This document shows, piece by piece, positions 23,797 to 32,420 of a stretch of 36,713 bases of DNA. A model generated the notes under the pieces. It was not told the DNA's origin. It ran no database searches and saw only the letters and a list, made by a program, of their open reading frames with translations. Position numbers and translations under genes: made by a program. Within the stretch, counting starts at the first letter, position 1, and every line of letters begins with the position of its first letter. Source of the stretch: Bacillota bacterium (lineage in GTDB: Bacteria > Bacillota > Negativicutes > Sporomusales > Sporomusaceae); NCBI GenBank assembly GCA_023388195.1, contig JAEWGR010000064.1:1-36713 (forward strand), read 5' to 3'.

Positions 23797-23889
23797 ACCT
23801 ACCGCCCTTTCCTGTTTTACACCACTATTTAACAGTAATTCTACTTGTAAATATGTACACCAATAAAACGGAAAATCCTCCTGGCTTTT

Positions 23890-23925
23890 TAGAAAAACTT
23901 GGGTCGAGCCAGTCTTTTACAGCAT
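23890..23925 (-). repeat. Possible degenerate intergenic repeat copy E
   Basis: AACTTGGGTCGAGCCAGTCT plus TTT (from 23896 on the plus strand) resembles the hairpin and tail of copy A (GACTTGGCACAAGCCAAGTC plus TTTT), and TCCTCCTG a little upstream recurs in A. It lacks the end module, so homology is uncertain. Confidence 0.3.
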
Positions 23926-23943
23926 AACAACCTAAGTACTATA

Positions 23944-23981
23944 AAATAAAAAGGCTAATACCTATTCTAGGTTTAGCCTTT
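23944..23981 (-). terminator. Rho-independent terminator after the secreted-peptide gene
   Basis: AAAGGCTAA (23950-23958) pairs with TTAGCCTTT (23973-23981), extended inside by ACCTA/TAGGT. The minus-strand tail is U-rich. It begins 14 bp after the stop codon. Confidence 0.85.
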
Positions 23982-23994
23982 CAACTGAACAATA

Positions 23995-24192
23995 TTACCA
24001 ATAATAATACACTTTATTTCCGTCATGCTTGAGGTAACCATGGCGAAGCTTTTTGACCCTTTTCTCATCGGCTTTCATTTGAGTCATAGCCTCATCCTGG
24101 TTACTTACTTTAGCAGCCTCGGCCGGCACTGCTGCGACCACCCCTGCCAGAACAATAACGGAAAGCATGGCAACAAGCAACCAGCTTTTCAT
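23995..24192 (-). CDS. Small secreted basic peptide, unknown
   Basis: 65 aa. A clear signal peptide (MKSWLLVAMLSVIVLAGVVA) ends near AEA, predicting a mature chain of about 39 residues that is Lys-rich and ends HDGNKVYYYW. No Cys and no known bacteriocin signature. No immunity or export gene is adjacent (the neighbours are an M20 hydrolase and a MATE transporter). It has its own terminator and an RBS block very like that of the M20 gene. I do not recognise the family. Confidence 0.78.
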   Translation of the reverse strand: MKSWLLVAMLSVIVLAGVVAAVPAEAAKVSNQDEAMTQMKADEKRVKKLRHGYLKHDGNKVYYYW

Positions 24193-24320
24193 ACCTACCA
24201 GCCTTTCCTGATCATACGGCTATAATTCGCCGCTCTGCCGGCATTTCCTGCCCTGTTGGCCTGCGTGCATGTAAGAAGTATTTACCAGCAAAATCTTGCT
24301 ATCAGCCTCAGCAGGCCTTA

Positions 24321-25661
24321 TCAGGTGATGTTATCTAATTTCCGCAGCTCCACCCACAAATAGACCCCGGTTACAAGTGATGAAATAAAATCCGCGACCG
24401 GTCCGGCAAACCAGATGCCCTGCAGCCCGAAAAAATGCGGCAGGATGAGAATAGCAGGAATTAAGACAATAACTTGCCGCGACATACTAAGGAAAATAGC
24501 GTGGCCGGCCTTGCCTACTGCCTGAAAATAAGTAGCGCCGATAATCTGAAAGCCAATAATCGGCAGAAAGACGAGAAACACTTTCAATCCGCCTGAACCG
24601 ATGGCAATCAGCTCCGGATTATCATTAAATACCCGGATGATCGGCGTAGCAAACAGCTGGGTAACAATAAATCCCAGAATGGAAATAGCAGTGGCTGCAT
24701 ACATGCCTAATTTTATTACCTCAAGCATCCGGGTATAGTTTTTCGCCCCGTAGTTATAGCCTAATATTGGCTGGACACCTTGGCTGATACCAAAAATAGG
24801 CATCAGTATCAGCATCGCCACCCGGTTAATAATTCCAATTGCGGCCACAGCCAACTCCCCGCCATAACGCAGCAGACTGTAGTTGTAGATCACAGTTACT
24901 ACACTGGCCGCAAGCTGCATCAGAAATGGCGACAGGCCGATTTTAACTATTTCGTACACAATGCTTTTATCAAGCCGGAGATTGGCCCAGCGTAATTTCA
25001 GGGCACTCTGATCACTGGTAAGGTACCTGAGAACCCAGGCCGCGGATACAGCCTGGGCCGCCACTGTCGCCAGGGCCGAGCCGGCTATTCCTAATTTAAA
25101 AACAAAAATAAACAGCGGATTAAGCAGGGTGTTTAATACCGCCGAAATAAGCATAGTCGCCATTGCGATCCGGGGATTACCCTCAGCCCGTATAATATTA
25201 TTCAGGCCGAAGCCAACATGCATAAATATACTGCCCAGCAAAATGATCCGGGTAAATTCACGGGCATAGGGCAAAACATGGGCTTCAGCCCCCAGCCACA
25301 CCAGAATCTGATCTAAAAACAGGAGAGCCATAGCTGTTGTCGGCAGCACGGCAACAAGCATCAGGGTAAAGGCATTGCCTACAATACATTCAGCTTCCTG
25401 GTATTTCTGCTCACCAAGACGGATTGATACCAGCGTCGAGGCACCAATGCCGATTAGCATGCCAATAGCCATTAATACGATCATAATCGGAAATGCTATT
25501 GTAACCGCCGTCAGGCCAACATCGCCAACCCCATTGCCGACAAATATACTGTCAACTATGTTATATAACGCGTTGACTACCATACCCACTATAGCCGGCA
25601 GTGAAAACTCCCACAATAGTTTACTGATTTTCTCCTGGCCCAGAGCCTGGGATTGATCCAT
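24321..25661 (-). CDS. MATE-family multidrug/metabolite efflux transporter
   Basis: 446 aa with about 12 membrane helices. LLWEFSLPAIVGMVVNALYNIVDSIFVGNGVG is the MATE opening, and a second half-repeat begins at about 230 (IVKIGLSPFLMQLAASVVTVIYNYSLLRYGG), followed by GISQGVQPILGYNYGAKNY. MATE proteins export cationic drugs or other organic molecules with Na+ or H+ antiport. ATG at 25661 has GGAGGG six bases upstream. A weak promoter (TTGCAA-N16-TATACA, 25690-25717) lies just before. The substrate is unknown. Confidence 0.93.
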   Translation of the reverse strand: MDQSQALGQEKISKLLWEFSLPAIVGMVVNALYNIVDSIFVGNGVGDVGLTAVTIAFPIMIVLMAIGMLIGIGASTLVSIRLGEQKYQEAECIVGNAFTLMLVAVLPTTAMALLFLDQILVWLGAEAHVLPYAREFTRIILLGSIFMHVGFGLNNIIRAEGNPRIAMATMLISAVLNTLLNPLFIFVFKLGIAGSALATVAAQAVSAAWVLRYLTSDQSALKLRWANLRLDKSIVYEIVKIGLSPFLMQLAASVVTVIYNYSLLRYGGELAVAAIGIINRVAMLILMPIFGISQGVQPILGYNYGAKNYTRMLEVIKLGMYAATAISILGFIVTQLFATPIIRVFNDNPELIAIGSGGLKVFLVFLPIIGFQIIGATYFQAVGKAGHAIFLSMSRQVIVLIPAILILPHFFGLQGIWFAGPVADFISSLVTGVYLWVELRKLDNIT

Positions 25662-25736
25662 AGTTTCCCTCCTGTGAATGCAAAAGATCTGTATAACAAT
25701 AATGTATCCTATTGCAATTGGCAATATTAATTTATT

Positions 25737-25765
25737 AAGCGGGATTGCATGCTACAATCCCGCTT
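25737..25765 (-). terminator. Terminator hairpin after the 2-hydroxyacid dehydrogenase gene
   Basis: Perfect 11-bp stem AAGCGGGATTG/CAATCCCGCTT with a 7-nt loop, 12 bp after the stop codon at 25778. The minus-strand tail is TTAATAAATT, only moderately U-rich. Confidence 0.75.
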
Positions 25766-25777
25766 CCCGATTGGTTA

Positions 25778-26749
25778 TTACCGGTAATTGACCTCATTAT
25801 TCACACAAGTAACCAGTGGTTTGCCTGCCAGCCCGAGCAGGAGATTTTCTGCTGCCAGCAGCGCCATTCTGCCGCGTGTTTCGGTTGTTGCACTGCCGAT
25901 ATGGGGAGTAATGAGAATGTTAGGCAGTTTTATGAGCGGATGGTCAGCCGGCAGTGGCTCAGGGTCGGTAACATCCAGGGCCGCGTACGCTATCTGCCGC
26001 TCCGTCAAAGCGGTGTATAACGCCTCAGTGTCTACTACCGCACCTCTGGCCGCATTGATCAGATAGGCTGTTGGCTTCATTCTGGCAAATTCCCTGGCAC
26101 CAAACAGCCCCCGGCTTTCAGCGCTAAGCGGCGTCAGCACAATAATAAAATCAGAATTGACCAGCAGTTCTTCAAAGCGGCAGAACTCAGCCCCGGTTAG
26201 GCCATCGTCAGGCCGCTGGCGGCGATTATTATAGATGACCTTCATGCCACTTGCCTGGGCCCGCCTGGTTACCGCCGCGCCAATGGCCCCCAGACCAACG
26301 ATGCCCAGGGTCTTACCGTACAAATCCACGCCAAGCGGCAACGCTGCCGCCGGCCATTTACCGGCCTGCACCCAATTCCAGCCTTCATGGATGCGGCGCG
26401 CGGCCGTTAACAACAGGCCAAAGGCCAAATCTGCAGTTGTCTCAACAAGTACTCCCGGTGTATTCGCAAACGGAATCTTCCGGTCAGTACAGGCCTTAAT
26501 GTCAATATTATCATAGCCGACAGCAGGTTGGGCAATCACCCTTAGCTTAGGCGCGGCCGCCAGCAGCTCGGCATTAACAGCAATATTGGGCAAAGTCAGC
26601 AGCCCCTCGGCCGTTTGCAGCCAATCGCCCAGCTGGTCTAACGCCGGCACCCCCGGCTGTTCCCACTGCAGCACATCACACTGGGCCTGTATGGCCGCCA
26701 ACGCCTGCGGCATAATATGGCCTGTTATCACAACTTTATATTTCCCCAT
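25778..26749 (-). CDS. D-isomer-specific 2-hydroxyacid dehydrogenase (glyoxylate/hydroxypyruvate reductase type)
   Basis: 323 aa. The NAD(P) site is GKTLGIVGLGAIGAAVTRRAQ, and the Arg (LINAARGAVVDTEAL), Glu (DVTDPEPLP) and His (NILITPHIGSAT) catalytic triad is in order. The N-terminal part AVGYDNIDIKACTDRKIPFANTPGVLVETTADLAFGLLL is typical of glyoxylate reductase/phosphoglycerate dehydrogenase relatives. There is no ACT domain, so it is not a SerA with feedback control. NNRR after the second beta strand suggests NADPH preference. The RBS GGGGGG is five to ten bases upstream of the ATG. Confidence 0.92.
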   Translation of the reverse strand: MGKYKVVITGHIMPQALAAIQAQCDVLQWEQPGVPALDQLGDWLQTAEGLLTLPNIAVNAELLAAAPKLRVIAQPAVGYDNIDIKACTDRKIPFANTPGVLVETTADLAFGLLLTAARRIHEGWNWVQAGKWPAAALPLGVDLYGKTLGIVGLGAIGAAVTRRAQASGMKVIYNNRRQRPDDGLTGAEFCRFEELLVNSDFIIVLTPLSAESRGLFGAREFARMKPTAYLINAARGAVVDTEALYTALTERQIAYAALDVTDPEPLPADHPLIKLPNILITPHIGSATTETRGRMALLAAENLLLGLAGKPLVTCVNNEVNYR

Positions 26750-26817
26750 ATGCTTCCCCCCACAACAATTTAATTATCTAAATAATTCCGCTTGTTATCA
26801 AAAAAATCCTTGCCCCC

Positions 26818-26900
26818 ATAAGAAAAGATTTGGCTTGTACTCAGCCTTTGGGGCGACGACAAAAGACGCCTGCCGCCTTAGAGTATAAATTTTTCTTTCC
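26818..26900 (-). repeat. Intergenic repeat copy B
   Basis: On the plus strand it begins AAGAAAAGATTTGGCTTGT (19 of 20 with its neighbours in copy A), then has GGCGACGACAAAAG (26852-26865; 13 of 14 with 9614-9627) and TTAGAGTATAAA (rc TTTATACTCTAA, one mismatch from copy C). It lacks the 25-nt end module. It lies between the start of the hydroxyacid dehydrogenase gene and the next terminator. Confidence 0.55.
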
Positions 26901-26946
26901 CTTGCCAAAAGCTCTGGCTTTTTATACATGCTAAAGCGCAAAAAAA

Positions 26947-26975
26947 AACAATCCCGCCAGTCGGGATTGTTTTTA
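26947..26975. terminator. Bidirectional terminator
   Basis: ACAATCCCG/CGGGATTGT (9 bp, loop CCAGT) is flanked by an A-run on the left and TTTTT on the right. On the minus strand it would end the pheA/31-aa ORF unit. Confidence 0.85.
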
Positions 26976-27009
26976 TGCGAAAGCAACAAGCTTTTGGGGA
27001 TGGAAGGCC

Positions 27010-27105
27010 TTACTCATGCTCTGCGCCGCTATCTTCCAATACAAACTCATCATTTGTCAAGTCCAGGCCAGTATCAGTAACGTAATTCGGCATCATATCC
27101 GGCAT
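27010..27105 (-). CDS. 31-aa acidic small protein (short ORF)
   Basis: ATG at 27105, TAA at 27010-27012. The peptide is MPDMMPNYVTDTGLDLTNDE followed by FVLEDSGAEHE. AAAGGTGA is well placed seven bases before the ATG, and a terminator follows 35 bp later. A TTAGAC-N18-TATATT promoter-like sequence precedes it, so it may be transcribed alone or as the tail of pheA. It is strongly acidic, with no Cys and no membrane segment. I do not recognise it. It is not a Phe-rich leader peptide (one Phe). Confidence 0.55.
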   Translation of the reverse strand: MPDMMPNYVTDTGLDLTNDEFVLEDSGAEHE

Positions 27106-27199
27106 AGTACATCACCTTTCTACCAACACAGTACATTTGTATTTAGAAATAATATATCATAAGAACCAAGGCTTGTCTAACGGATGTTTATGGTAACAT

Positions 27200-28030
27200 C
27201 TAAATTACATAGACAATCGGGTATGAACCGAAGTTTTTATACCACAGGCATTTTGCCTGAACCGCACTGACCGCCGCCGCAATATTCGGCGATGCCATGG
27301 TGCCTTCAATATCAAAAAAGAAAATATACATACCCAGTCCGGTGCGCGCCGGCCGTGACTCTATCCGGGTCAGGTTTACCTCCCGGGTGGCGAATTCGGC
27401 CAAAATATTATATAGGCTTCCCGGCCTTTCCCCATTAATCTGGCACACCAGCGTAGTCTTACTTTTCCCCTGTACACAGACTGCTGCTTGCGGTTCCAGA
27501 GCGATAAACCGGGTTGAGTTGGCCTGATTATCATGGATGTCCGGAGCTAATACAGTGAGACCGTAAATTTCAGCAGCCTTCAGGCTGCCTACAGCTGCAT
27601 ATAAGCCATCACTGCCGGCAACTAATCTGGCAGCCTCGGCGGTACTGTCAACCGGTTTCAGTTTGGCCTGCGGGTAAAGAATCGCCAGGGTTTTACGGCA
27701 TTGGGCCAGTGCCTGAGGGTGGGAAACAATTGCGGCAACCTCCTGGCAATCCTTTTTGCCAAGCAAATTATGCCTGACAGGCAATACGACTTCTTTGGTG
27801 ATATATAGGGCCACATCATGAGCAATAGTGTCTAATGTAATATTGACAGAGCCCTCCAGTGAATTTTCCACAGGCACAATACATTCATCAGTCTCCCCCA
27901 AGGCAACCGCACGGATCGCGGCATCAATACCGTTATACGGGATCAAAGCCACTTCATTGTTTTTATATAAATAGAGTACGCTTTCTTCACAATACGTTCC
28001 CTGCGGACCCAGATAGCCAACTTTTTTCAT
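27200..28030 (-). CDS. pheA: Prephenate dehydratase
   Basis: 276 aa, monofunctional (no chorismate mutase domain). Converts prephenate to phenylpyruvate in phenylalanine synthesis. The catalytic region includes YLGPQGTYCEES, VPVENSLEGSV and the essential NSTRFIAL (TRF motif). The C-terminal ACT domain carries GERPGSLYNIL and TRIESRPARTGLGMYIFFFD, the GALV/ESRP-type Phe-binding site, so Phe feedback inhibition is expected. A Phe-specifier T-box with its own promoter precedes it. GGGGAGGGG lies before the ATG. Confidence 0.96.
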   Translation of the reverse strand: MKKVGYLGPQGTYCEESVLYLYKNNEVALIPYNGIDAAIRAVALGETDECIVPVENSLEGSVNITLDTIAHDVALYITKEVVLPVRHNLLGKKDCQEVAAIVSHPQALAQCRKTLAILYPQAKLKPVDSTAEAARLVAGSDGLYAAVGSLKAAEIYGLTVLAPDIHDNQANSTRFIALEPQAAVCVQGKSKTTLVCQINGERPGSLYNILAEFATREVNLTRIESRPARTGLGMYIFFFDIEGTMASPNIAAAVSAVQAKCLWYKNFGSYPIVYVI

Positions 28031-28050
28031 TTAATACCCCTCCCCAATAT

Positions 28051-28341
28051 AAAAACTCCCGTCCTGTAAAAAGGACGAGAGTTAGCTCGCGGTACCACCT
28101 TTGTTATCCGCTGTCTGCGGATCACCTCATAAAGTACAGGTTAAACACCGATACTCCCCTTCGCTGATAACGGTGAAGGTCTCCGTCTCCGCCTACCATC
28201 GGCCGCACACGTCCGGCAGATTTCAGCAAGCAACTCCAAGGTGAACTTCAGCAGACCAATCCGTGCCGGCTCTCAGCCTCCCGGCTCTCTGTAGCGGAAC
28301 TAGTATACCTACTTTTCCTCTTCATAGTCATTAACACTATT
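28051..28341 (-). promoter_or_regulatory. T-box leader, Phe specifier, controlling pheA
   Basis: On the minus strand stem I contains AGAGAGCCGGGAGGCTGAGA, and the specifier TTC (28243-28245) sits directly before the conserved ACC. The T-box sequence AAAGGTGGTACCGCGAG (core 28088-28099) forms the antiterminator. The terminator ACTCCCGTCCT/AGGACGAGAGT (28055-28082) is followed by a U-run. Uncharged tRNA-Phe should stabilise antitermination and turn on pheA. Confidence 0.93.
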
Positions 28342-28347
28342 TTACCT

Positions 28348-28376
28348 ACTATATCATGTGCCGCTTAGATATTCAA
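28348..28376 (-). promoter_or_regulatory. Sigma-A promoter of the pheA T-box leader
   Basis: TTGAAT (28371-28376), 17-nt spacer, TATAGT (28348-28353), placed just upstream of the T-box and 11 bp beyond the trpG stop. Confidence 0.7.
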
Positions 28377-28386
28377 GCGAATTTTG

Positions 28387-28965
28387 TTAGTTCCTGCCAT
28401 GAGTCCGGTTGGCAAAGTTCTCCAGGATTGTCATTCCCTTTGGTGTCAGGATGGACTCCGGATGAAATTGTATCCCTTCAATATCACATTCCCGGTGTTT
28501 AAGCCCCATGATCAAACCGTCCTGTGAGGTAGCTGTAATCTCCAGGCATTCGGGCAATCCCGCTTTTTCCACAATGAGGGAATGATACCGGCCTGCCACA
28601 AACGGCTGTGGCAGGCCCTGATAAAGACCTTGGCCCCGATGAATAATATATTCGGTTTTGCCATGCACCGGCTGCGGAGCCCGTATAACCTGACCGCCAA
28701 ATACCTCGCCAATAGCCTGATGTCCCAAACAGATTCCCAGCAGGGGTATTTTCCCGGCCGACCAGGCAATCACCGCTTTGCTGATCCCGGCATTGGCCGG
28801 TGTTCCCGGACCGGGTGAGATAATAATGCCGCTGTAACCGGCCTTATCTATCTCCTCAACGGTGGTCATATCATTTCTGATGACAGTGACCGCGTGGCCT
28901 AAGCTGGCAACATACTGATATACATTGTAGGTAAAAGAATCATAGTTATCAATAAGCAGGATCAT
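28387..28965 (-). CDS. trpG: Anthranilate synthase glutaminase subunit (TrpG/PabA type)
   Basis: 192 aa. Supplies ammonia from glutamine to TrpE. The N-terminus MILLIDNYDSFTYNVYQYV, the oxyanion segment ISPGPGTP, the nucleophile motif LLGICLGHQAIGEVFGG and the His-Glu pair GIQFHPESIL are all present. ATG at 28965 is preferred (GGGAGG nine bases upstream) over a TTG nine bases earlier. The gap to the trpE stop is one base. As the only such gene here it may also serve PabB. No terminator is seen before the pheA leader, so some read-through is possible. Confidence 0.95.
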   Translation of the reverse strand: MILLIDNYDSFTYNVYQYVASLGHAVTVIRNDMTTVEEIDKAGYSGIIISPGPGTPANAGISKAVIAWSAGKIPLLGICLGHQAIGEVFGGQVIRAPQPVHGKTEYIIHRGQGLYQGLPQPFVAGRYHSLIVEKAGLPECLEITATSQDGLIMGLKHRECDIEGIQFHPESILTPKGMTILENFANRTHGRN

Positions 28966-28966
28966 G

Positions 28967-30448
28967 TCATTCAACCTCCCCGACCAATTGCATCAAGACA
29001 CGGGCTTTATGCATGATCTCATGATATTCGAGTTCTGGCACAGAATCAGCGACAATCCCCGCTCCGGTCCGTACTGTAACCTGCTGTCCGTCAATCATCA
29101 GCGTCCGGATTGTAATGCAGGTATCCATATTCCCCCTAAAGTCAAAATACCCTACAGCCCCGGCATAAGGGCCGCGGCTGTCGCCTTCCAGCTCATAGAT
29201 AATCTCCATCGCCCGCACTTTAGGTGCACCACTCACCGTTCCTGCCGGAAAGCAGGCGGTCAACACATCAACAGCTGTAAATCGGGGATCAACCTGGCCT
29301 GATACCTCAGAGACAATATGCATGACATGGGAGAATTTCTCAACCTCCATCAGCCTGTCAACCGTTACGGTTCCTGGCAGGCTGATCCGCCCCAGATCAT
29401 TGCGGCCAAGGTCTACCAGCATCGCATGCTCGGCTCGCTCTTTGGCATCTGCCAGCAAATCTGCGGCTAATTGATCGTCTTCAGCCTGACTGTTGCCCCG
29501 GCGGCGTGTCCCGGCAATCGGGCAGGTCAGCACTTTGCCGTCTTCCAGTTTTACAAGCCGTTCAGGTGACGCGCCAACAAGCTGCTTATCACCGAAATTA
29601 ATATAAAACATATAAGGTGAAGGGTTGGCCTGCCTTAGACGCCGGTAGAGTGCAAACGGGTGCCGGGTCAGTTTATAGTGAAAAGGCCGTGACAGCACTA
29701 CCTGAAAGATATCGCCGGCAGCAATATATTCTTGAGCCTGCCTGACCTGATTGATATACTGCTGCCTAAGCAGGTCCTCGTCCCCGGCAAAGCCTGTTTC
29801 GGTCTGTCCAGGCGAATTATCCGCCTGATAGGCTTCAGGCAATATGACAGGTTGTTTGAGCTTGGCCATCAGCCCTGTCAGTTCCTGCAGCGCCTGGTCA
29901 TATTCCGCTGCAGCCTGGGAGCCAGGCCCAAGCGGCACTAAATTAATCAGGCAGGTGGAATGGGTCAGATGATCCATAACAATGACATATTTACATACCA
30001 TCATTTCAATGAGTGGCAAATCCGGGGGTATGTTCAGACCATATACCCGTTCCCAGGACGCTACCGATTCATAGGCGGCATACCCCACCGCCCCACCGGC
30101 AAAGGGCGGCAGTTCCGGCAGCGCCGGCAGCGAATAATTTTCTAAGAACTCTTTTAAAATCAGGTGTGGCTTGCCTGCGACCAGAGTTGAACAGCCGCCA
30201 ATGCGAATGTCTGCCTGGTGACTGTAAGCAGTAAGTGTCGCCAATGGCTTGGTGCCGATAAATGAATAGCGGCCAAAGGTCTTGCCTGTCTGTGCGCTTT
30301 CAAGAATAAAACCGGCAGCATCGCCCACTAGTTTATAATACAGGGAAACAGGTGTTTCCAAATCGGTTGACAATTCAAAGCAAAGCGGCAGTATGGTGTA
30401 GGTCTCTGCCAACCGGCAGAAATCTTCTTTAGCCGGATACGCCTTCAT
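28967..30448 (-). CDS. trpE: Anthranilate synthase component I
   Basis: 493 aa. Makes anthranilate from chorismate. The N-terminal domain holds FILESAQTGKTFGRYSFIG, whose LES triplet is the Trp feedback site. The catalytic domain has the DIFQVVLSRPF, VGASPERLV, GTRRRG, VDLGRNDLGR and FPAGTVSGAPKVRAMEII motifs. ATG at 30448 overlaps the trpA stop in a TGATG junction; a GTG four codons earlier is possible. Its position after trpA, instead of leading the operon, is unusual. Confidence 0.96.
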   Translation of the reverse strand: MKAYPAKEDFCRLAETYTILPLCFELSTDLETPVSLYYKLVGDAAGFILESAQTGKTFGRYSFIGTKPLATLTAYSHQADIRIGGCSTLVAGKPHLILKEFLENYSLPALPELPPFAGGAVGYAAYESVASWERVYGLNIPPDLPLIEMMVCKYVIVMDHLTHSTCLINLVPLGPGSQAAAEYDQALQELTGLMAKLKQPVILPEAYQADNSPGQTETGFAGDEDLLRQQYINQVRQAQEYIAAGDIFQVVLSRPFHYKLTRHPFALYRRLRQANPSPYMFYINFGDKQLVGASPERLVKLEDGKVLTCPIAGTRRRGNSQAEDDQLAADLLADAKERAEHAMLVDLGRNDLGRISLPGTVTVDRLMEVEKFSHVMHIVSEVSGQVDPRFTAVDVLTACFPAGTVSGAPKVRAMEIIYELEGDSRGPYAGAVGYFDFRGNMDTCITIRTLMIDGQQVTVRTGAGIVADSVPELEYHEIMHKARVLMQLVGEVE

Positions 30449-31239
30449 CAGCCCCCACACTCCTCATCGAGCGCCTGCCTGATTGCGCTTGTAAACTCCC
30501 GTACCGCCTCAACACCACGATTCGTCAGCCGTTCCATAATCGCACTGCCAACAATGACAGCGTCAGCATACTTAGCCGCCCGGCACGCAGCCTCAGGGCT
30601 GCCGATGCCAAAGCCCATAGCCAGTGGCAGTCCGGTCTCCTGACGGACAGCAGCCATAAGCGGTGCAAGCTGATCATAGTCAATCGAACGCACGCCGGTA
30701 ACCCCGGTACTTGATATGCAATACAAAAAACCATCAGCCTGGCTGCAAATTGTTTGTAAACGGTCAGGTGTCGTCGTCGGCGCAATAAACCTGATTAAGT
30801 CCAGGCCCGCCTGCCTGCAGGCCGGTTCAACAACAGCCATTTCTTCAACAGGCAGATCTGGAATGATCAGCCCGCTGATTCCGGCCTTGGCAAAACTGTC
30901 GGTAAATTTGTCAATCCCAAACTGCAGCACAATATTGTAGTAGGTCATGACAGCCAGCGGGATTGCCGTCTCCTGCCTGATACGTGTTACAAGCTCCAGC
31001 GCTTTCCCAACCGTAGCCCCGGCTGCCAGGGCCTGTGTCGCCGCATGCTGGATAATTGGCCCGTCCGCCATGGGGTCTGAGAAGGGCAGACCAATCTCGA
31101 CTAAATCGGCGCCGGCTGACTCTAGGGCCTTTACTGCCTGGAGCGTAGTGTCATAATCAGGAAACCCGGCTGTCAGGTACATAATCAGCCCTTTACGGCC
31201 GGCCGTCCTCAGGGTACGAAATTTTTCTGCGATGTTCAT
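30448..31239 (-). CDS. trpA: Tryptophan synthase alpha subunit
   Basis: 263 aa TIM barrel that cleaves indole-3-glycerol phosphate. The catalytic Glu is in LVEIGLPFSDPMADGP and the catalytic Asp in GLIIPDLPVEE; STGVTGVR and GFGIGSPEAA form the phosphate site. The start overlaps the trpB stop by four bases (ATGA), typical of coupled translation for the alpha2-beta2 complex. Confidence 0.97.
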   Translation of the reverse strand: MNIAEKFRTLRTAGRKGLIMYLTAGFPDYDTTLQAVKALESAGADLVEIGLPFSDPMADGPIIQHAATQALAAGATVGKALELVTRIRQETAIPLAVMTYYNIVLQFGIDKFTDSFAKAGISGLIIPDLPVEEMAVVEPACRQAGLDLIRFIAPTTTPDRLQTICSQADGFLYCISSTGVTGVRSIDYDQLAPLMAAVRQETGLPLAMGFGIGSPEAACRAAKYADAVIVGSAIMERLTNRGVEAVREFTSAIRQALDEECGG

Positions 31240-32420
31240 CCTTCCACACCTCCCATTACCTGTGCCACCATCTGCACATCCTTGTCTCCCCGCCCGGACA
31301 GGCAGACAACAATCACATCGTCCGGCTTGGTCTGCGGCATCAGGGTTTCCAAATAGGCCAGGGCATGAGCGCTTTCCAGCGCCGGGATAATTCCTTCCAG
31401 CCGGGCCAGACGGGCAAAAGCAGCCAGTGCCTCTTCGTCGGTAACCGCCGTATAGGTGACCCGGCCGCTATCCTTGAAATGGGAATGCTCGGGTCCTACC
31501 CCAGGATAGTCCAGACCTGCCGATATAGAATAGGCAGGAATAACCTGACCTTCCCTGTCCTGCCGCAAATAACTTAAGGCACCGTGCAGCACACCGGGAT
31601 TACCATTAGTCAATGAAGCCGCATGTTCGCCGGTGTGCAGCCCTTTGCCGGCCGCTTCCACCCCGATCTTGGTCACAGACCGCTCGTCACGAAACTGGTG
31701 AAAAATCCCCATGGCATTACTGCCGCCGCCAATGCAGGCTACCAAATAGTTTAATTTTTCGCCGGCAGCCGTAATCTGGGCAGCCACTTCCTGACCAATT
31801 ACGGCCTGAAAATCCCTGACCAGCATCGGATACGGATGAGGCCCCACCACCGAACCGATAATGTAGTGAGTGTCCTGAATATGAGTAACCCAATAACGAA
31901 TGGCTTCACTGGTAGCATCTTTCAGGGTACCGCTGCCGCTGGTAACCGGGACAACCTCGGTTCCTAACAGGCGCATGCGGAAAACATTCAACGCCTGGCG
32001 CTCCATATCCTCAGCCCCCATAAAGACAGAGCACTGCAGGCCAAACAACGCCGCTACCGTGGCACAGGCCACCCCATGCTGACCTGCTCCTGTTTCGGCA
32101 ACAATGCGTTTTTTTCCCATCTGCCGTGCCAGCAGCGCCTGACCGATGGCGTTATTAATCTTGTGCGCCCCGGTGTGGAGCAAATCTTCCCGCTTGAGAT
32201 AAATTTTCCCCCGGCCATAGTGCCGGGTTAGCTTAGCCGCATAATAGAGCTTGGTTGGCCGGCCGGCATATTCGTTAAGATAAAAATTCACCTCCGACTG
32301 AAACGCGGCATCTTCCTTTAACCGCCGGTAATTGGTTTCCAGTTCAATAAGGGCCGGCATCACAGTTTCCGGGACAAACCGGCCGCCATATTGTCCAAAC
32401 CTTCCGTTATCATTAGGCAT
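31236..32420 (-). CDS. trpB: Tryptophan synthase beta subunit
   Basis: 394 aa PLP enzyme that joins indole and serine. The PLP lysine is in LLHTGAHKINNAIGQAL. AETGAGQHGVA and CIGGGSNAMGIF are the indole and phosphate sites, and the SGRGDKDV tail is present. Class TrpB1. ATG at 32420 overlaps the trpC stop by eight bases (ATGCCTAA), with GAGGAG ten bases upstream; the ATG at 32438 lies inside that RBS and is rejected. Confidence 0.97.
   Translation of the reverse strand: MPNDNGRFGQYGGRFVPETVMPALIELETNYRRLKEDAAFQSEVNFYLNEYAGRPTKLYYAAKLTRHYGRGKIYLKREDLLHTGAHKINNAIGQALLARQMGKKRIVAETGAGQHGVACATVAALFGLQCSVFMGAEDMERQALNVFRMRLLGTEVVPVTSGSGTLKDATSEAIRYWVTHIQDTHYIIGSVVGPHPYPMLVRDFQAVIGQEVAAQITAAGEKLNYLVACIGGGSNAMGIFHQFRDERSVTKIGVEAAGKGLHTGEHAASLTNGNPGVLHGALSYLRQDREGQVIPAYSISAGLDYPGVGPEHSHFKDSGRVTYTAVTDEEALAAFARLARLEGIIPALESAHALAYLETLMPQTKPDDVIVVCLSGRGDKDVQMVAQVMGGVEG

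Noticed and set aside
26798..26989. Minus-strand ORF of 63 codons over repeat copy B and the terminator
   Set aside because: It runs through a rho-independent terminator and a repeat, with no supporting RBS.
28031..28386. CRISPR array or other repeat array in the 28 kb or 35 kb noncoding stretches
   Set aside because: The repeated motifs there are explained by T-box leader elements; no regularly spaced direct repeats were seen anywhere in the window.
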